Shown: positions 35,120 through 44,719, counted from the stretch's first letter. The stretch: DNA of 64,000 nt from DAISKN01 sp963716925 (GCA_963716925.1 CAVQUX010000010.1:1302001-1366000), one strand, 5' to 3'. The notes: a model not told the origin generated them from the letters alone. Numbers and translations are program-made.

Positions 35120-35872
35120 TCAGTAGACCACCGCGCCGCCGTCGACGTTGATCGCCTGACCGTTCACGCCGCGAGCTTCCTCGGAGGCGAGGAGCACGGC
35201 GACGGCCGCGACCTCCTCGGGCTCCATGAGACGGTTCTGAGGGGACAGGGCTTCGAGCCAGCTCGTGGCTTCGGATTCGCTCTTCCCCGTCTTCCTGGCG
35301 ATGTTCCGTGCCGCCTCGCTCGCCATCTCCGTGCGCACGAAGCCCGGGCAGATGGCGTTCACCGTGACCCCGGAGGTCGCCACCTCGAGGGCGAGCGCGC
35401 GGGTGAAGCCGATGAGCCCGTGCTTGCTCGCGCAGTAAGCGGCGGTGTACGCGAACCCGATCTTTCCCGCGGTCGAGGCGATCTGGATCACCCGACCCCA
35501 TTTCGCCGCCACCATCGGAGCGAGAAACGCCCGGGTGACGCGGAAGGCCCCGGTGAGATTCACGTCGAGATGCGACTGCCAATGAGCGTCGTCCATCGCC
35601 AGTACCTTGACGCTCCCCGCGATTCCCGCGTTGTTCACGAGGATCTGCACCTCGCCTACCTCCTCGCGCGCTCTCGCAATCGACTCCGGGTCGGAGACGT
35701 CGAGCCGGACCGGGACCGCGGTCCCGATCTCCTTGGCCAGGGCCTCGAGCGAAGCGAGGCTTCGCGAGCCGAGGACCACGGTAGCGCCCTCTCTGGCGAA
35801 CGCCAGAGCGATGGCCCGCCCGATACCCCGGCTGGCGCCGGTGACGAGGGCCTTCTTTCCTTCGAGCTTCAT
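35120..35872 (-). CDS. SDR-family dehydrogenase (3-hydroxybutyrate / 3-oxoacyl type)
   Basis: 250 residues with a complete classical SDR pattern: ALVTGASRGIGRAIALAFAR (NAD(P) loop), ILVNNAGIAGS, catalytic Ser in IQIASTAGKIGF, and YCASKHGLIGFTRALALEVA. VNAICPGFVRTEM and C-terminal NVDGGAVVY complete it. Insertion ARNIARKTGKSESEA resembles 3-hydroxybutyrate dehydrogenases. Translationally coupled to the acyl-CoA synthetase, suggesting a common hydroxyacid or short acyl pathway. Confidence 0.82.
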   Translation of the reverse strand: MKLEGKKALVTGASRGIGRAIALAFAREGATVVLGSRSLASLEALAKEIGTAVPVRLDVSDPESIARAREEVGEVQILVNNAGIAGSVKVLAMDDAHWQSHLDVNLTGAFRVTRAFLAPMVAAKWGRVIQIASTAGKIGFAYTAAYCASKHGLIGFTRALALEVATSGVTVNAICPGFVRTEMASEAARNIARKTGKSESEATSWLEALSPQNRLMEPEEVAAVAVLLASEEARGVNGQAINVDGGAVVY

Positions 35873-37202
35873 GATTCACCTCGGATCTGGGCCCACCATC
35901 CGTAGACGAGAATGACGAGGATCGAGAGCGGAATCACCCAGCGGATCCAGAAAATCCAGAACTCTCCGACGCGGACGCTGCTTCCGCGATTCACCTCGGC
36001 GAGCGCCCGACCGCGGCTCACGAACCATCCGAGGGCGATCAAAGTGAGAGCGCTGCCGACGGGCTGCATCGTCGAGCCCCAGACGCGATCGTTCCACATC
36101 AGCAGGTGCGAGCTCGCCATCGAGGGAAGCGACAGCAGCGAATCCGCGCCCACGAGGACGACGAGCGCGCGCCCGCGGCTCCAGCCGAAGTAGTGTCGGG
36201 CGCCGTCCACCAGGACTTCCATTCCCGCCACCGCGGAGAGAAACGCGGCGACGAAGAACGCCGAGAAGAAGAGTCCGCCGGCGAAAGCTCCGCTCGGCAT
36301 CGCGCCGAAGACTCCGGGAAGAGTGATGAACAGGAGCGAGGGGCCGCTCGTGGGCTCGACCCCCATGGCGAAGACCGCGGGCAGCACCGCGAGCCCCGCG
36401 AGAAGGGCGGCGCTCATGTCGCCGAAAGCGGTCTGAACGGCGGTCACGGGGAAGGTTCTCGTCGTCCCGAAGGTAGCTTCCGTAGAGAAGGAAGAACGTG
36501 CCGCCGAGGGACAGGCTGAAGAATACCTGTCCCATGGCGGCGAGCACCGTCGGGCCGCCGATCTTCGAAAAGTCGGGGACGAGGTAGAAGCGGAGTCCCG
36601 CGGCGGCTCCCGGAAGCGTCACCGAACGGACGATGACCACGCAGGAGCGACAGAAAGACCAGCGGCATCGCGACGCGCGAGACCGCCTCGATCCCCTTTC
36701 GAACCCCCAGGTAGAGCACTCCTCCGATTCCGAGGAAGAGTCACCGACGTCATGGCGACGTTCCAGGGGGTGATGCCGCCGAGCTTCGACTGGTAGAAAG
36801 CGGCCGGATCCGTTCCCACGCCGAAGCCGAAGCAGCGTGTGACAGCGCGTAAAACAGCACCTGGCCCACGATCAGCGTGTAGTAGGACATCGCCATGAAC
36901 ACGGTGAAGAACAAAAGGAGCCCGATCCCGCGTCCGCCGGGCATCCGCGCAGCGACGAAAGCGCCGGCGGGACCCTGCCGCGTGAGCCTTCCCAGAGTCC
37001 ATTCCGCCATGATCGCCGGGATTCCGAGAAGAAAATTGAGAACGACGTAGAGAAGTACGAAGGCCGCGCCGCCGTGCCTGCCCGCGAGGTACGGAAATCT
37101 CCAGACGTTCGCCAGTCCCACGGCCACCCCGATGAGGACCATGAGGGAGCCGAAACGAGACCCGAACGTTTCCCGGGCTTTGGGCGTATCGGCTTCAGGC
37201 AT
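35869..37202 (-). pseudogene. Neurotransmitter:sodium symporter (NSS/SNF) family, several frameshifts
   Basis: From ATG 37202 the chain reads ETFGSRFGSLMVLIGVAVGL ANVWRFPYLAGRHGG, the hallmark of LeuT-like transporters. It then needs frame changes near 36830, 36740, 36640 and 36450. Recovered pieces are ITPWNVAMTSV, VSRVAMPLVFLSLL, VTLPGAAAGLRFYLVPDFSK, MGQVFFSLSLGGTFFLLYGS and a final intact 190 residues from MTAVQTAFGDMSAALLAGLA. Corrected length is about 440 residues. Conservation is good, so I suspect assembly indels, but real decay cannot be excluded. It would import an amino acid with Na+. Confidence 0.7.
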
Positions 37203-37521
37203 GTTCCGGAGGCGGAGCCATTCCGACGAGGAGAACGAGGCGATCGTCCGTCGTGTTCTCGACGCCGTGGGGCTCTCCCGCGCGCGCGAGCACCGCCTGG
37301 CCGGGACCCAGACTCGTGGTTTCTCCTCCGACCTCGAAGCGGGCGTGGCCCTCGAGCACGATGTAGTACTTGGTGCTCTTCTCGTGAACGTGGACTTTCT
37401 GATTCTGTCCGGGCTCAAGGCAATAGACGTCGAGGAAGAGATCGGTGGTGGCGAAGAGATTCACTTTCTGCATCTTCTCGGGGGAGAAGCGGCGGGCGTC
37501 GAGAACGGTTCGGATATCCAT
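37195..37521 (-). CDS. Small cupin-domain protein
   Basis: 108 residues forming one cupin barrel: motif 1 KVHVHEKSTKYYIVLEGHAR holds the metal-binding His, His, Lys/Glu pattern, and motif 2 is LGPGQAVLARAGEPHGVENT. Small single-domain cupins of this kind are sensors, isomerases or dioxygenase-like proteins; no specific reaction can be assigned. The stop overlaps the symporter start. Confidence 0.75.
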   Translation of the reverse strand: MDIRTVLDARRFSPEKMQKVNLFATTDLFLDVYCLEPGQNQKVHVHEKSTKYYIVLEGHARFEVGGETTSLGPGQAVLARAGEPHGVENTTDDRLVLLVGMAPPPEHA

Positions 37522-37541
37522 GGAAGTCCTCCCCGAGTGGG

Positions 37542-38276
37542 CTACTTACGGGCCTTCAGGTAGTCGCGGGCCTCGAACGTCTGCCCGGTGACGGAGCGGG
37601 ATTCGTCGGAAGCGAGATGGATGAAGATCTCGGCGATGTCGTCCGGCGTAGGGAGGCTCTCCGGATCCTCGTCCGGGTAGGCCTCGGCTCTCATGTCCGT
37701 CCGGGTGGCGCCGGGGTTCACGCTGTTGACCCGGACTCCGGAAGGCTCGAGCTCGGCGGCGAGAACTTGAGTGAATCCCTCGAGCCCGAACTTGGAGACG
37801 GCGTAGGCGCCCCAGTTGGGCTTTCCCTTGCGGCCGACGCTCGAGCTGACGTTGATGATCGAGCCTCCGCCTCTCGCGACGAGATGGCCGATGAGCGGCC
37901 GGGTCACATAGAAGAGGCTCGAGGTATTGACCCGGAGGACTTCGTCCCAGGTGGCAACGTCGAGCTCGGCGATCGGGGCGCGTTTCCCCAGGATGCTCGC
38001 GTTGTTGACGAGAATTTCGAGGTCGGGAAAACGCTCGAGAGCGCTCGCGACCAGCCGCTCGGCGCTCCTCGCGTCCGAGACGTCGGCGGCGGCATGAGCG
38101 ACGATCGCCCCGGCGCGGTCGAGCTCTCTCGCCGCCTCCCGAAGGGCTTCCTCGCCGCGGGCGCAGAGGAAAAGGGAGGCCCCTTCGCGGGCGAACGCCC
38201 TGGCGATACCGAGGCCGATCCCCCGGCTCGCTCCGGTGACGAGCGCGGCTTTGCCCTGGAGTCGTTTTTCGCTCAA
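37542..38276 (-). CDS. SDR-family oxidoreductase
   Basis: 244 residues: ALVTGASRGIGLGIARAFAR, ILVNNASILGKRAPI, INVSSSVGRKGKPNWGAYAV with catalytic Ser, Tyr and SK, then VNSVNPGATRTDM. It ends in GQTFEARDYLKARK. It is separate in sequence from the SDR at 35.1 kb. Substrate unknown. It lies 20 bases before the cupin gene and just after the polytopic membrane protein. Confidence 0.82.
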   Translation of the reverse strand: MSEKRLQGKAALVTGASRGIGLGIARAFAREGASLFLCARGEEALREAARELDRAGAIVAHAAADVSDARSAERLVASALERFPDLEILVNNASILGKRAPIAELDVATWDEVLRVNTSSLFYVTRPLIGHLVARGGGSIINVSSSVGRKGKPNWGAYAVSKFGLEGFTQVLAAELEPSGVRVNSVNPGATRTDMRAEAYPDEDPESLPTPDDIAEIFIHLASDESRSVTGQTFEARDYLKARK

Positions 38277-38283
38277 GGTGGGC

Positions 38284-40129
38284 TCATTCTAATCGAAGGC
38301 CCGCGAGACCGGTATGCTGCCGGAAGTACTCGGCGTACTTCGAGACGCCGAAGCCGATGAGGCCCGCGGCGACGAAGACCGCGGCGACCCGCCCCCACTT
38401 TCCACGGCGCCACAGGGATTCGAGAGCGGCGCCCGAGGTGACGGCGACGAACGGCCCGACGTAAACGAACTCCTTGAGGTCCTTGAACATTCCCGAGACG
38501 GCGCGGAGCACGAGGAGGCCGAGAAAGCTCAGGCCGTAGGCGGCGAGGACTCTCGACGCCCACCGCTCGCCGCTTCGCCATACCAGCAGAAACCCGGCGA
38601 TGGCGATCGCGGGAAAGCCGATGCCGTAGAACAAACCGACGCGATAGAGCACCATCGCGAATCCCGCCGGCGGATTCTCGGTGCCGCCTCCCGCGCCGCT
38701 CGCGAGGGCCGGCAGGATCTCGGTAAAGAAGATCACGGTGAAGGGAAGGTAAACCAGTAGAACCGTCGCGGTGGCGATGAGTCCCCAGAAGAGAAGCAGT
38801 GCGGGCATCCGCCTTCGCTCGAACCAGGCCAGGAACGCGGAGAACAGGCTGAGGTTGATGAGGCTCGAGAGGTAGAGGAGGCCCGACGCCAGACCGCTCG
38901 CTCCATAGAGAACCATCGATTTCGCGGGCGAGGCGGCTTGCGCCATGCGAGCCGCGAAGAGTATCGCGAGCAGATCGAAGAAATGTCCCGCCATCGTCGG
39001 CCACTGGGCGTACAGAAGACGGCTGACCACAGGGGGGAGAAAGACCGTGAGCAGAGCCGCCCAGATCGCAGCCTCGACGCCCACGAGGGCGCGAGCGAGG
39101 AGGAATACGAGCGGGAGCTCGAGCGACGCGAGAACGAGGCCGACGTGTTTCATCGCCGCCTCGATCCCCCGCGCGTCGCGATCGAGGAGGGTGAACGGAA
39201 GATAGAAAACCGGGGAGTAGGGGAACGCATAGGCCCGGCCCGCGATGATCCGAGGATAGGCGGTCTGCGCGACCTTCTGCGCCGCGATACTCCGCTCGAG
39301 GATCCCGCCCGACGCCGCTTCGAACGCCTCCAGGTGGCGGCGGTGGAGCCTTACGTCGGGATAGAAATAGCTCGGGTGGAACAGGGCGGCGCCCTTGAGC
39401 ATGTAGCCGAGAAGAAAGAGAAGCGGGACCGAGCGGCGAAACCCGAGCGCGACGAGGGCCGTCGCGACGAGGCCGACGACGGCGATCTGCGCTTCGGCAT
39501 GAGCCATACCGAAGGGATCGAACGCGAACCAGACCGCTTGTCCAACGGCTACGCCACCGCCGATCGCGGCCACGGTCGGAAGGGAGAAACCGAGAGCGAC
39601 GGCCAGGAGGAACACACCCGCGAGAAAGACTCGAGGGGCCATCGCTTGGCTCGGGAGTCGGAACCGGGCGCCCTCGATGCGGATCCAGTCGACGGCGAGA
39701 CCCAGCTTCTCGGGGCTCGGATCGTCGACGACGATATCGAGCCGCAGTCGACCCTTCCGAGGAGAAGCTCGCCGGGATCTCCTGCGTCCGGAACCGGCCG
39801 GAGCGCGCGGAGAAGCTCGCGATCGGCTCGCCGTTCAGGAAGACGCGGACGGCGGCGTTCCCCTCGAGGAAGCGTGCGTAGCGGAGCTGAATCCTCGCCC
39901 TCTCGGACGCACCCTCGAGAGGTACGAGAATCGAGGCTCTTTCTCTCGTCCAGCGAAAGGTGACGGGAAGCCGCTCCTCGCTCTCGGTGAATCCCGGCAG
40001 GTAGGCGCCCGTCGAGGGGCCGACGTCGAAGTCGAGGGGCGCCTGGTCGAAGGACGCCAGGCGCAGCGCGGCCTCGCCGAGAAGCAGCGTCGCGAGACCC
40101 ACGAGGACGACGCGAAATCGTTCGCGCAT
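38284..40129 (-). CDS. Large polytopic membrane protein, glycosyltransferase-like, one frameshift
   Basis: From ATG 40129 (MRERFRVVLVGLATLLLGEA) one helix leads to a periplasmic beta-rich domain of about 120 residues. After a frame break near 39760 come about 10-12 membrane helices, with a loop HPSYFYPDVRLHRRHLEAF and RAYAFPYSPVFYLPF that recall GT39/PMT-like lipid-linked glycosyltransferases. Total about 610 residues when corrected. A soluble N-terminal domain ahead of the barrel of helices is unusual. No specific family can be given. Confidence 0.6.
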
Positions 40130-40154
40130 TCCCACGGAGCCCATTCGGGCGGCG

Positions 40155-40289
40155 CTATTTCTTCCGCTCGAGAAGCTTTCGAAGCGTGTCCAACTCCATC
40201 TCGAGCTTCTTCTGCTTGGAGGAGATGCTGAGGATGTAGGAAAAGAGGAGGATCCAGACGACGGAGTACGCGGCCAGGAGATAGCTCAT
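40155..40289 (-). CDS. ccmD: CcmD-like heme exporter accessory protein
   Basis: 44 residues, one membrane helix (YLLAAYSVVWILLFSYILSI) then a charged, coiled-coil-like tail (KLEMELDTLRKLLERKK). This size and topology next to ccmC is typical of CcmD, which helps release holo-CcmE from the CcmABCD complex. The ATG overlaps the ccmC stop by four bases (ATGA). Confidence 0.75.
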   Translation of the reverse strand: MSYLLAAYSVVWILLFSYILSISSKQKKLEMELDTLRKLLERKK

Positions 40290-40969
40290 GCGAGGTCGAG
40301 CTCCTTGTGCAGCCGATCGACCTCCCCCTGCGCGGATTCGACGGCGAGGCGTTTGTCCATGAGCCATAAATAGAGGATGAGGAACGCCGCGAGCGCCATC
40401 ATGAGCGCCTGGAACATCTGGGGATGGAGCCCGGAGGATTCGCCTCCGAGGATGACCGGTTGGGGGTGCTGGGTCCTCCAGAGGCGGATCGCGAGAAAGA
40501 CCACGGGAACGTCCACGAAGGCGATGATCGCGACCACCGCCGAGAGCGTCGCCCGCTTCCCTTCCTCGGGAACGTATCGCCTGAGCATCAGGTAACCCAC
40601 GTACATGAGCCAGAGAACGAGGGCGGTGGTGAGCCTCGGGTCCCAGGTCCAGTAGATTCCCCAGGCTTTCTTCGCCCAGATGGGGCCGGTGACGAGGCCG
40701 ATGGTGGTGAACACCACCCCGATTTCCGTAGACGAGAGAGCCACCTGGTCGAAGCGGCGCCGGCCCTTCCACAAGTAAAGGACGCTCGCGACGAAGGTCA
40801 CGGTGAACGCGATGAACGCCACCCACCAGCTCGCGACGTGGAAATAGAAGATCCGCTGGACTTCCCGCATCGTTTTCTCTTCCGGGGCATAGAGGAAAGC
40901 GCCCCAGAGCGCGATGAGCATGGAGACCAGGCTCAGCAGCGGCAGCGTTCTTGCGTACCAGGCTTTCAT
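40286..40969 (-). CDS. ccmC: Heme exporter/handling protein CcmC
   Basis: 227 residues, six membrane helices. The tryptophan-rich WWD segment is AWGIYWTWDPRLTTALVLW (about 102-120), flanked by conserved His in IFYFHVASWW (H44) and a second in the TQHPQPV loop. CcmC loads heme onto CcmE on the periplasmic side. It is away from the main ccm operon (48.5-56.6 kb) in this window. A divergent MFS gene begins 35 bases upstream. Confidence 0.88.
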   Translation of the reverse strand: MKAWYARTLPLLSLVSMLIALWGAFLYAPEEKTMREVQRIFYFHVASWWVAFIAFTVTFVASVLYLWKGRRRFDQVALSSTEIGVVFTTIGLVTGPIWAKKAWGIYWTWDPRLTTALVLWLMYVGYLMLRRYVPEEGKRATLSAVVAIIAFVDVPVVFLAIRLWRTQHPQPVILGGESSGLHPQMFQALMMALAAFLILYLWLMDKRLAVESAQGEVDRLHKELDLA

Positions 40970-41003
40970 GCTTCGCGACGAATTATACTATGGGAGTCCC
41001 GTG

Positions 41004-42236
41004 ATGACGTCGAATCGCCTCACCGTCGCCTTCTCCTCGGTGGGCCATCTCCTCATCCATTTCTGCACCGCGTTCTTCTTCGTCATCGTCCTCTCCCTCG
41101 AGGAAGAATGGAAGCTCCCCTATCCCGAGCTCCTCGAGCTCTGGACTCTCGGCTCGCTCCTGGTGGGGCTCGCCGCGCTTCCCGCGGGTCTCCTCGGCGA
41201 CCGGCTCGGGGCGAGCGCGATGATGGCGGTTTTCTTCCTGGGGATGGGAGGCTCTTCGATCGTCGCCGGCCTCTCTCCATCGCCGCGAAGCCTGATGGCG
41301 GCTCTCGCGAGCCTCGGTCTCTTCGCGTCCATCTACCATCCCGTCGGCATTCCCTGGCTCGTTCGCAACACCAGCGCGAGCCGCGGGAAGGCGCTCGGGA
41401 TCAACGGCGTCTTCGGCAACGTCGGCTCGGCGATGGCCGGCGTCGTGACCGGGGCGCTCATCGACGCCGCGGGCTGGCGCTCGGCGTTCATCGTCCCCGG
41501 CGCTTTCGCCGCACTCCTGGGGGTGGCGCTCGTCGTGTGCCGCGCCACCGGGCGGATCCAGGATCCCGTGCCCACGCCGGCACCCGCGTCGGCTTCGGCG
41601 AAATCGGACTCGAGGCGGGTGTTCGCGATCCTGCTGGCGACGATGTTCCTCGGCGGCCTCATCTACCACTCCACCCAGGCGTCTCTTCCGAAGGTGATCG
41701 AGCTCCGGCATCAGGGACTGGCGGGAGAGGGCGCGTTCGGCGTCGGTGTCCTCGTCGCCCTCGTCTATGCCGCCTCGGGGGTCATGCAGATTCTGGGAGG
41801 ACATCTCGCGGACCGCCTGCCGCTGAAGCAGGTCTATACCGGAGCGATTCTCGCCCAGGTTCCGCTGCTGCTGCTCGCGTCGAGCCTCGGCGGGGCCGCG
41901 CTCATCGTGGTCGCGACGCTGATGGTGATGGGCAATACCGCGGCTCTTCCGGCGGAGAACCTTCTTCTCGCCCGCCACACGCCCGAGAAGCGCCACGGGC
42001 TCGCCTTCGGGGTGAAGTTCGTTCTGTTCTTCGCCGCCGCGCCGCTCGCGGTCCAACTCGCTTCCGGGGTCGCCGCGAGGACCGGCGAGTTCCACTGGCT
42101 CTTCGTGTTCCTCGGAATCTGCGCCGCCACCGCTCTGCTGGCCGCTTCGTTCCTGCCGGGAGAGGAGCGCGCCTTCGCCTCTTCGCCTTCTACGAACGTA
42201 TTGACAGATCGTCCCGCAGTTCCTAACATGGATTAG
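41004..42236 (+). CDS. Major facilitator superfamily transporter
   Basis: 410 residues from ATG 41004 (a GTG at 41001 is also possible; GGGAG precedes both). Twelve membrane helices are expected. Conserved loops are LLGDRLGASAMMAVFFLGMG between helices 2 and 3 and LGGHLADRLPLKQVYTG in the second half. The region resembles Fsr-like (fosmidomycin resistance) MFS members but substrate is unknown. TATACT at 40984-40989 is a likely -10 box. Confidence 0.78.
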   Translation: MTSNRLTVAFSSVGHLLIHFCTAFFFVIVLSLEEEWKLPYPELLELWTLGSLLVGLAALPAGLLGDRLGASAMMAVFFLGMGGSSIVAGLSPSPRSLMAALASLGLFASIYHPVGIPWLVRNTSASRGKALGINGVFGNVGSAMAGVVTGALIDAAGWRSAFIVPGAFAALLGVALVVCRATGRIQDPVPTPAPASASAKSDSRRVFAILLATMFLGGLIYHSTQASLPKVIELRHQGLAGEGAFGVGVLVALVYAASGVMQILGGHLADRLPLKQVYTGAILAQVPLLLLASSLGGAALIVVATLMVMGNTAALPAENLLLARHTPEKRHGLAFGVKFVLFFAAAPLAVQLASGVAARTGEFHWLFVFLGICAATALLAASFLPGEERAFASSPSTNVLTDRPAVPNMD

Positions 42237-42318
42237 ACCCCAGAATCAGAATCAGGCCCTTCCTGGCTTCACGGCTCGCGCTCGCGAAGCCGGGTTTTCT
42301 CGACCCCCGGAGGGCGAA

Positions 42319-42537
42319 TTGAAGAACGACGATCTGCTTAGCGGAGTCCTGTGGCTCCTCGGTGTCGCGACCCTTTTTCTGATCGCAACCGCCGTCGCAA
42401 TGGCCGCGGCCCGCGACGGTCTCGTGCTCTGGCACGAGGCGAGCGCCGCCGTCCGGGCGCTCTCGACGATCTCCACGATGATGGTGGCGGCCGTGGCCGT
42501 CATCCATATGAAGATCGGTCGAGCCAAGAAGGACTGA
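42319..42537 (+). CDS. Small two-helix membrane protein
   Basis: 72 residues from TTG 42319 with GGAGGG a few bases upstream. Helices at about 6-29 (LLSGVLWLLGVATLFLIATA) and 42-63. The C-terminus is basic (KIGRAKKD). It overlaps the end of the convergent glycosyltransferase gene by 38 bases, which weakens the case. No family recognised. Confidence 0.45.
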   Translation: MKNDDLLSGVLWLLGVATLFLIATAVAMAAARDGLVLWHEASAAVRALSTISTMMVAAVAVIHMKIGRAKKD

Positions 42538-43756
42538 CTTCCTCTTTCCGCGCTCGCGCACTCGCGTAGACCGCGTTGATGGCATCGACCATCCGGCCGG
42601 CGGGATAGTGCTCGGCGGCGAACGAGCGACCGCGTGAGCCCATCTCCTCGCGGAGCGACGTATCGCGAAGGAGCTCGAGGGTCTTTCGGGCGACTGCCCC
42701 GACGTCCCCGGGGGAGACGAGAAATCCGGAGACGCCGTCTCTCACCACTTCGGGAGCGCCGTCGAGATCGTACGTCACCACCGGCTTGCCGACGGCACCC
42801 GCCTGGGGGATGACCCGGGCGATTCCCTCGCGAAGGGACGTATGGACCACCACGTCCATCGCCTGGATGTAGGAAGCGACGTCTTCGGGCGGTACGAGGC
42901 CCGCGAACAACGTCCGCTCCGCGATCCCCAGCATCCGCGCTTGCTCTTCGAGCTCGCGGCGCAGGATTCCGTCCCCTACGAAGAGGAATCGGCACTCGGG
43001 CAGTTCGGCGGCGATTCGGGCCGCCGCTCGGAGGAACGCATCGTGGCCCTTCAATGGAAAGAGCCTTGCGATCTTTCCTACCACCGGGGCTCCCTCGGGT
43101 ATCGAAAGCCTCCGCCGCGCTTCGGCGACTGTCATCCTCGAGCTCACTTCCAGAAACGGCTCGAGATCCATCCCGCTCAGGACCTTCACGTACTGCTGCG
43201 GCCTGCCGATTCCGGCGGCGAGAGCGCCGTCGATCGTCTTCTGGCTCACACCGATGATGGCGTCGCTCAGAGGCGCGACTCTCCTCTTCAGCCGGATGTA
43301 GAGCGCGTTCTTCCATGCCGCCTGGTAGGGATGGAAGGCGAGGCCGTGAAGGGTGTGCACGATGGTCTCGACTCCCGCCAGGCGCGCGGCGATTCGTCCC
43401 AGGATTCCCGCCTTCGAAGAGTGGGTATGAACGACGTCGAAGCCGCCGCGTTTGATGAAGCGATAGAGCTGCAGGAGGGCGATGAGGTCGTTCAGCGGTC
43501 GGATGGGCCGCACCAGACGAGGAAGGATGTGAAGGGCCACCCCACCTTTCCGTGCGGCTTCGTGGAGGTCTCCCTCCGGCCCCGGATCGGGTCCGGCGAG
43601 GAGGGTTACTTCCATCCCCCGTCGATGCTGTCCGATGGCGGTAAGAAGGGTATTCTCCTGCGCGCCGCCGACGATGAGCCGCGTAATCACGTGGAGAACG
43701 CGAAGCGGACGGGCGCACGGGTGGTGGTCCGATTCCGGAGAAAGCGCTGGCGTCAT
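42500..43756 (-). CDS. GT4-family glycosyltransferase
   Basis: About 418 residues from ATG 43756; a GTG at 43783 is an alternative, neither with a good ribosome site. The GT-B fold is clear: LRVLHVITRLIVGGAQENTL (N-terminal donor-free domain), VVHTHSSKAGILGRIAARLA, VGKIARLFPLKGHDAFLRAA and FLFVGDGILRRELEEQARML, and the EX7E-type region HTSLREGIARVIPQAGAVG. It transfers a sugar from a nucleotide donor, probably to a lipid-linked or surface glycan. No sugar genes adjoin it. Confidence 0.85.
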   Translation of the reverse strand: MTPALSPESDHHPCARPLRVLHVITRLIVGGAQENTLLTAIGQHRRGMEVTLLAGPDPGPEGDLHEAARKGGVALHILPRLVRPIRPLNDLIALLQLYRFIKRGGFDVVHTHSSKAGILGRIAARLAGVETIVHTLHGLAFHPYQAAWKNALYIRLKRRVAPLSDAIIGVSQKTIDGALAAGIGRPQQYVKVLSGMDLEPFLEVSSRMTVAEARRRLSIPEGAPVVGKIARLFPLKGHDAFLRAAARIAAELPECRFLFVGDGILRRELEEQARMLGIAERTLFAGLVPPEDVASYIQAMDVVVHTSLREGIARVIPQAGAVGKPVVTYDLDGAPEVVRDGVSGFLVSPGDVGAVARKTLELLRDTSLREEMGSRGRSFAAEHYPAGRMVDAINAVYASARARKEEVSPSWLDRSSYG

Positions 43757-43885
43757 GCGAGCTACGAATTGTGGGTGGTACACTTCATGCTAACACGGCT
43801 CGACGTTGCCGGAGGCGCTGGCCAAAATCGCCCGGGCGTGCGATGCTCTAGCGCTGTCGCGCCGACTGAATTCAGGAGGATTAGA

Positions 43886-44434
43886 GTGAACGCAAGAGAT
43901 TTCTTGATGACCGCGGGCTTCGTTTTCCTTTCCTTCGGGCTGCAAGCCCAGGACGAGGACGCAGCCGCTCCAACGACCGAGCTGGTCGACGCCGTGAGGG
44001 AAGGACAGGCCAAAGACGTCACTCGTCTTCTGGGGGCGGGCGCCGACGCCAACGCCAAGACCGACGGGGGCATGCCACTGGTGGCCCTGGCGGCAATGAA
44101 GGGACACACCGCGGTCGCCGACGCGCTGGTGAAAGCGGGGGCCGACCTCGCCGCCAAGGACAAGTCCGGTGCCACCGCGCTCATGTACGCGGCACAGTTC
44201 GGGCACAACGACATCCTCCAGGCGCTCATCACCGCCGGAGCCGACGTCAACGCCAAGGACAACCTCGGCTGGACTCCGCTCATTCGCGCCGCTGTCGGGG
44301 GCAATGCGGAAGCGGTGAAGGCGCTCCTCGCCGCAGGGGCCGACAAGAACGCGACCGATTTCTTCGGGCGAACGGCTCTTCAGGTCGCCGAAGGCCGCGG
44401 ACACGAAGACGTCACCGCCGCCCTGCAGGGCTAG
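43886..44434 (+). CDS. Exported ankyrin-repeat protein
   Basis: 182 residues from GTG 43886, fixed by AGGAGGA at 43874-43880. A signal peptide is likely (MTAGFVFLSFGLQAQ). Then come about four ankyrin repeats with the typical G-A-D-x-N-A-K turns: AGADANAKTDGGMPLVALA, AGADLAAKDKSGATALMYAA, AGADVNAKDNLGWTPLIRAA, AGADKNATDFFGRTALQVAE. It is a protein-binding module for the periplasm; partner unknown. A double palindromic repeat follows the stop. Confidence 0.82.
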   Translation: MNARDFLMTAGFVFLSFGLQAQDEDAAAPTTELVDAVREGQAKDVTRLLGAGADANAKTDGGMPLVALAAMKGHTAVADALVKAGADLAAKDKSGATALMYAAQFGHNDILQALITAGADVNAKDNLGWTPLIRAAVGGNAEAVKALLAAGADKNATDFFGRTALQVAEGRGHEDVTAALQG

Positions 44435-44440
44435 GGGCCT

Positions 44441-44547
44441 AAGAAGAACGCAAAGGCGCAAAGGGGCAAAGGCGCCAAGAAAAACCAAATCCGTCCGGGG
44501 TTTTCTTCTTTGCGTCCTTGCGCCTTTGCGTCTTTGCGTTCTTTCCG
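44441..44547. repeat. GCGCAAAGG-type palindrome, first of a tandem pair
   Basis: The left arm (44441-44493) begins AAGAAGAACGCAAAGGCGCA and contains GGCAAAGGCGCCAAGAAAAA. The right arm (44500-44547) ends CCTTTGCGTCTTTGCGTTC. The arms are imperfectly complementary over about 44 bases with a tiny loop, so a very long hairpin can form. It starts seven bases after the ankyrin gene stop. Confidence 0.75.
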
Positions 44548-44617
44548 AGTTTTGTTCCCGTTATTCGGATGCGTCATCGCCGCGCTCTCACCGATTCGCC
44601 TCCTTGGACGCGTTCCG

Positions 44618-44719
44618 GAAGAAGAAACGCAAAGGCGCAAAGGCGCTAAGAAAAACCCAAATCCCTTTTGTGGGATTTTCTTCCCTGCGACCTTGCCCCT
44701 TGCGCCTTTGCGTTCTTCC
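44618..44719. repeat. GCGCAAAGG-type palindrome, second of a tandem pair
   Basis: Left arm GGAAGAAGAAACGCAAAGGC onward, right arm ending TGCGCCTTTGCGTTCTTCC, with inner stem AAATCCC-TTTTGT-GGGATTT. It ends just before the stop of the convergent aldehyde dehydrogenase gene. It is separated from the first element by about 70 bases that contain no gene. Confidence 0.75.

Noticed and set aside
32660..35905. Very long open frame on the plus strand, antisense to the acyl-CoA synthetase and SDR genes
   Set aside because: Composition is the Arg/Gly/His-rich pattern of antisense frames in high-GC DNA; the opposite strand has two fully recognisable enzymes.
44441..44719. Possible CRISPR-like repeat array
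   Set aside because: The repeats are inverted arms of hairpins, not regularly spaced direct repeats; no cas genes are nearby.
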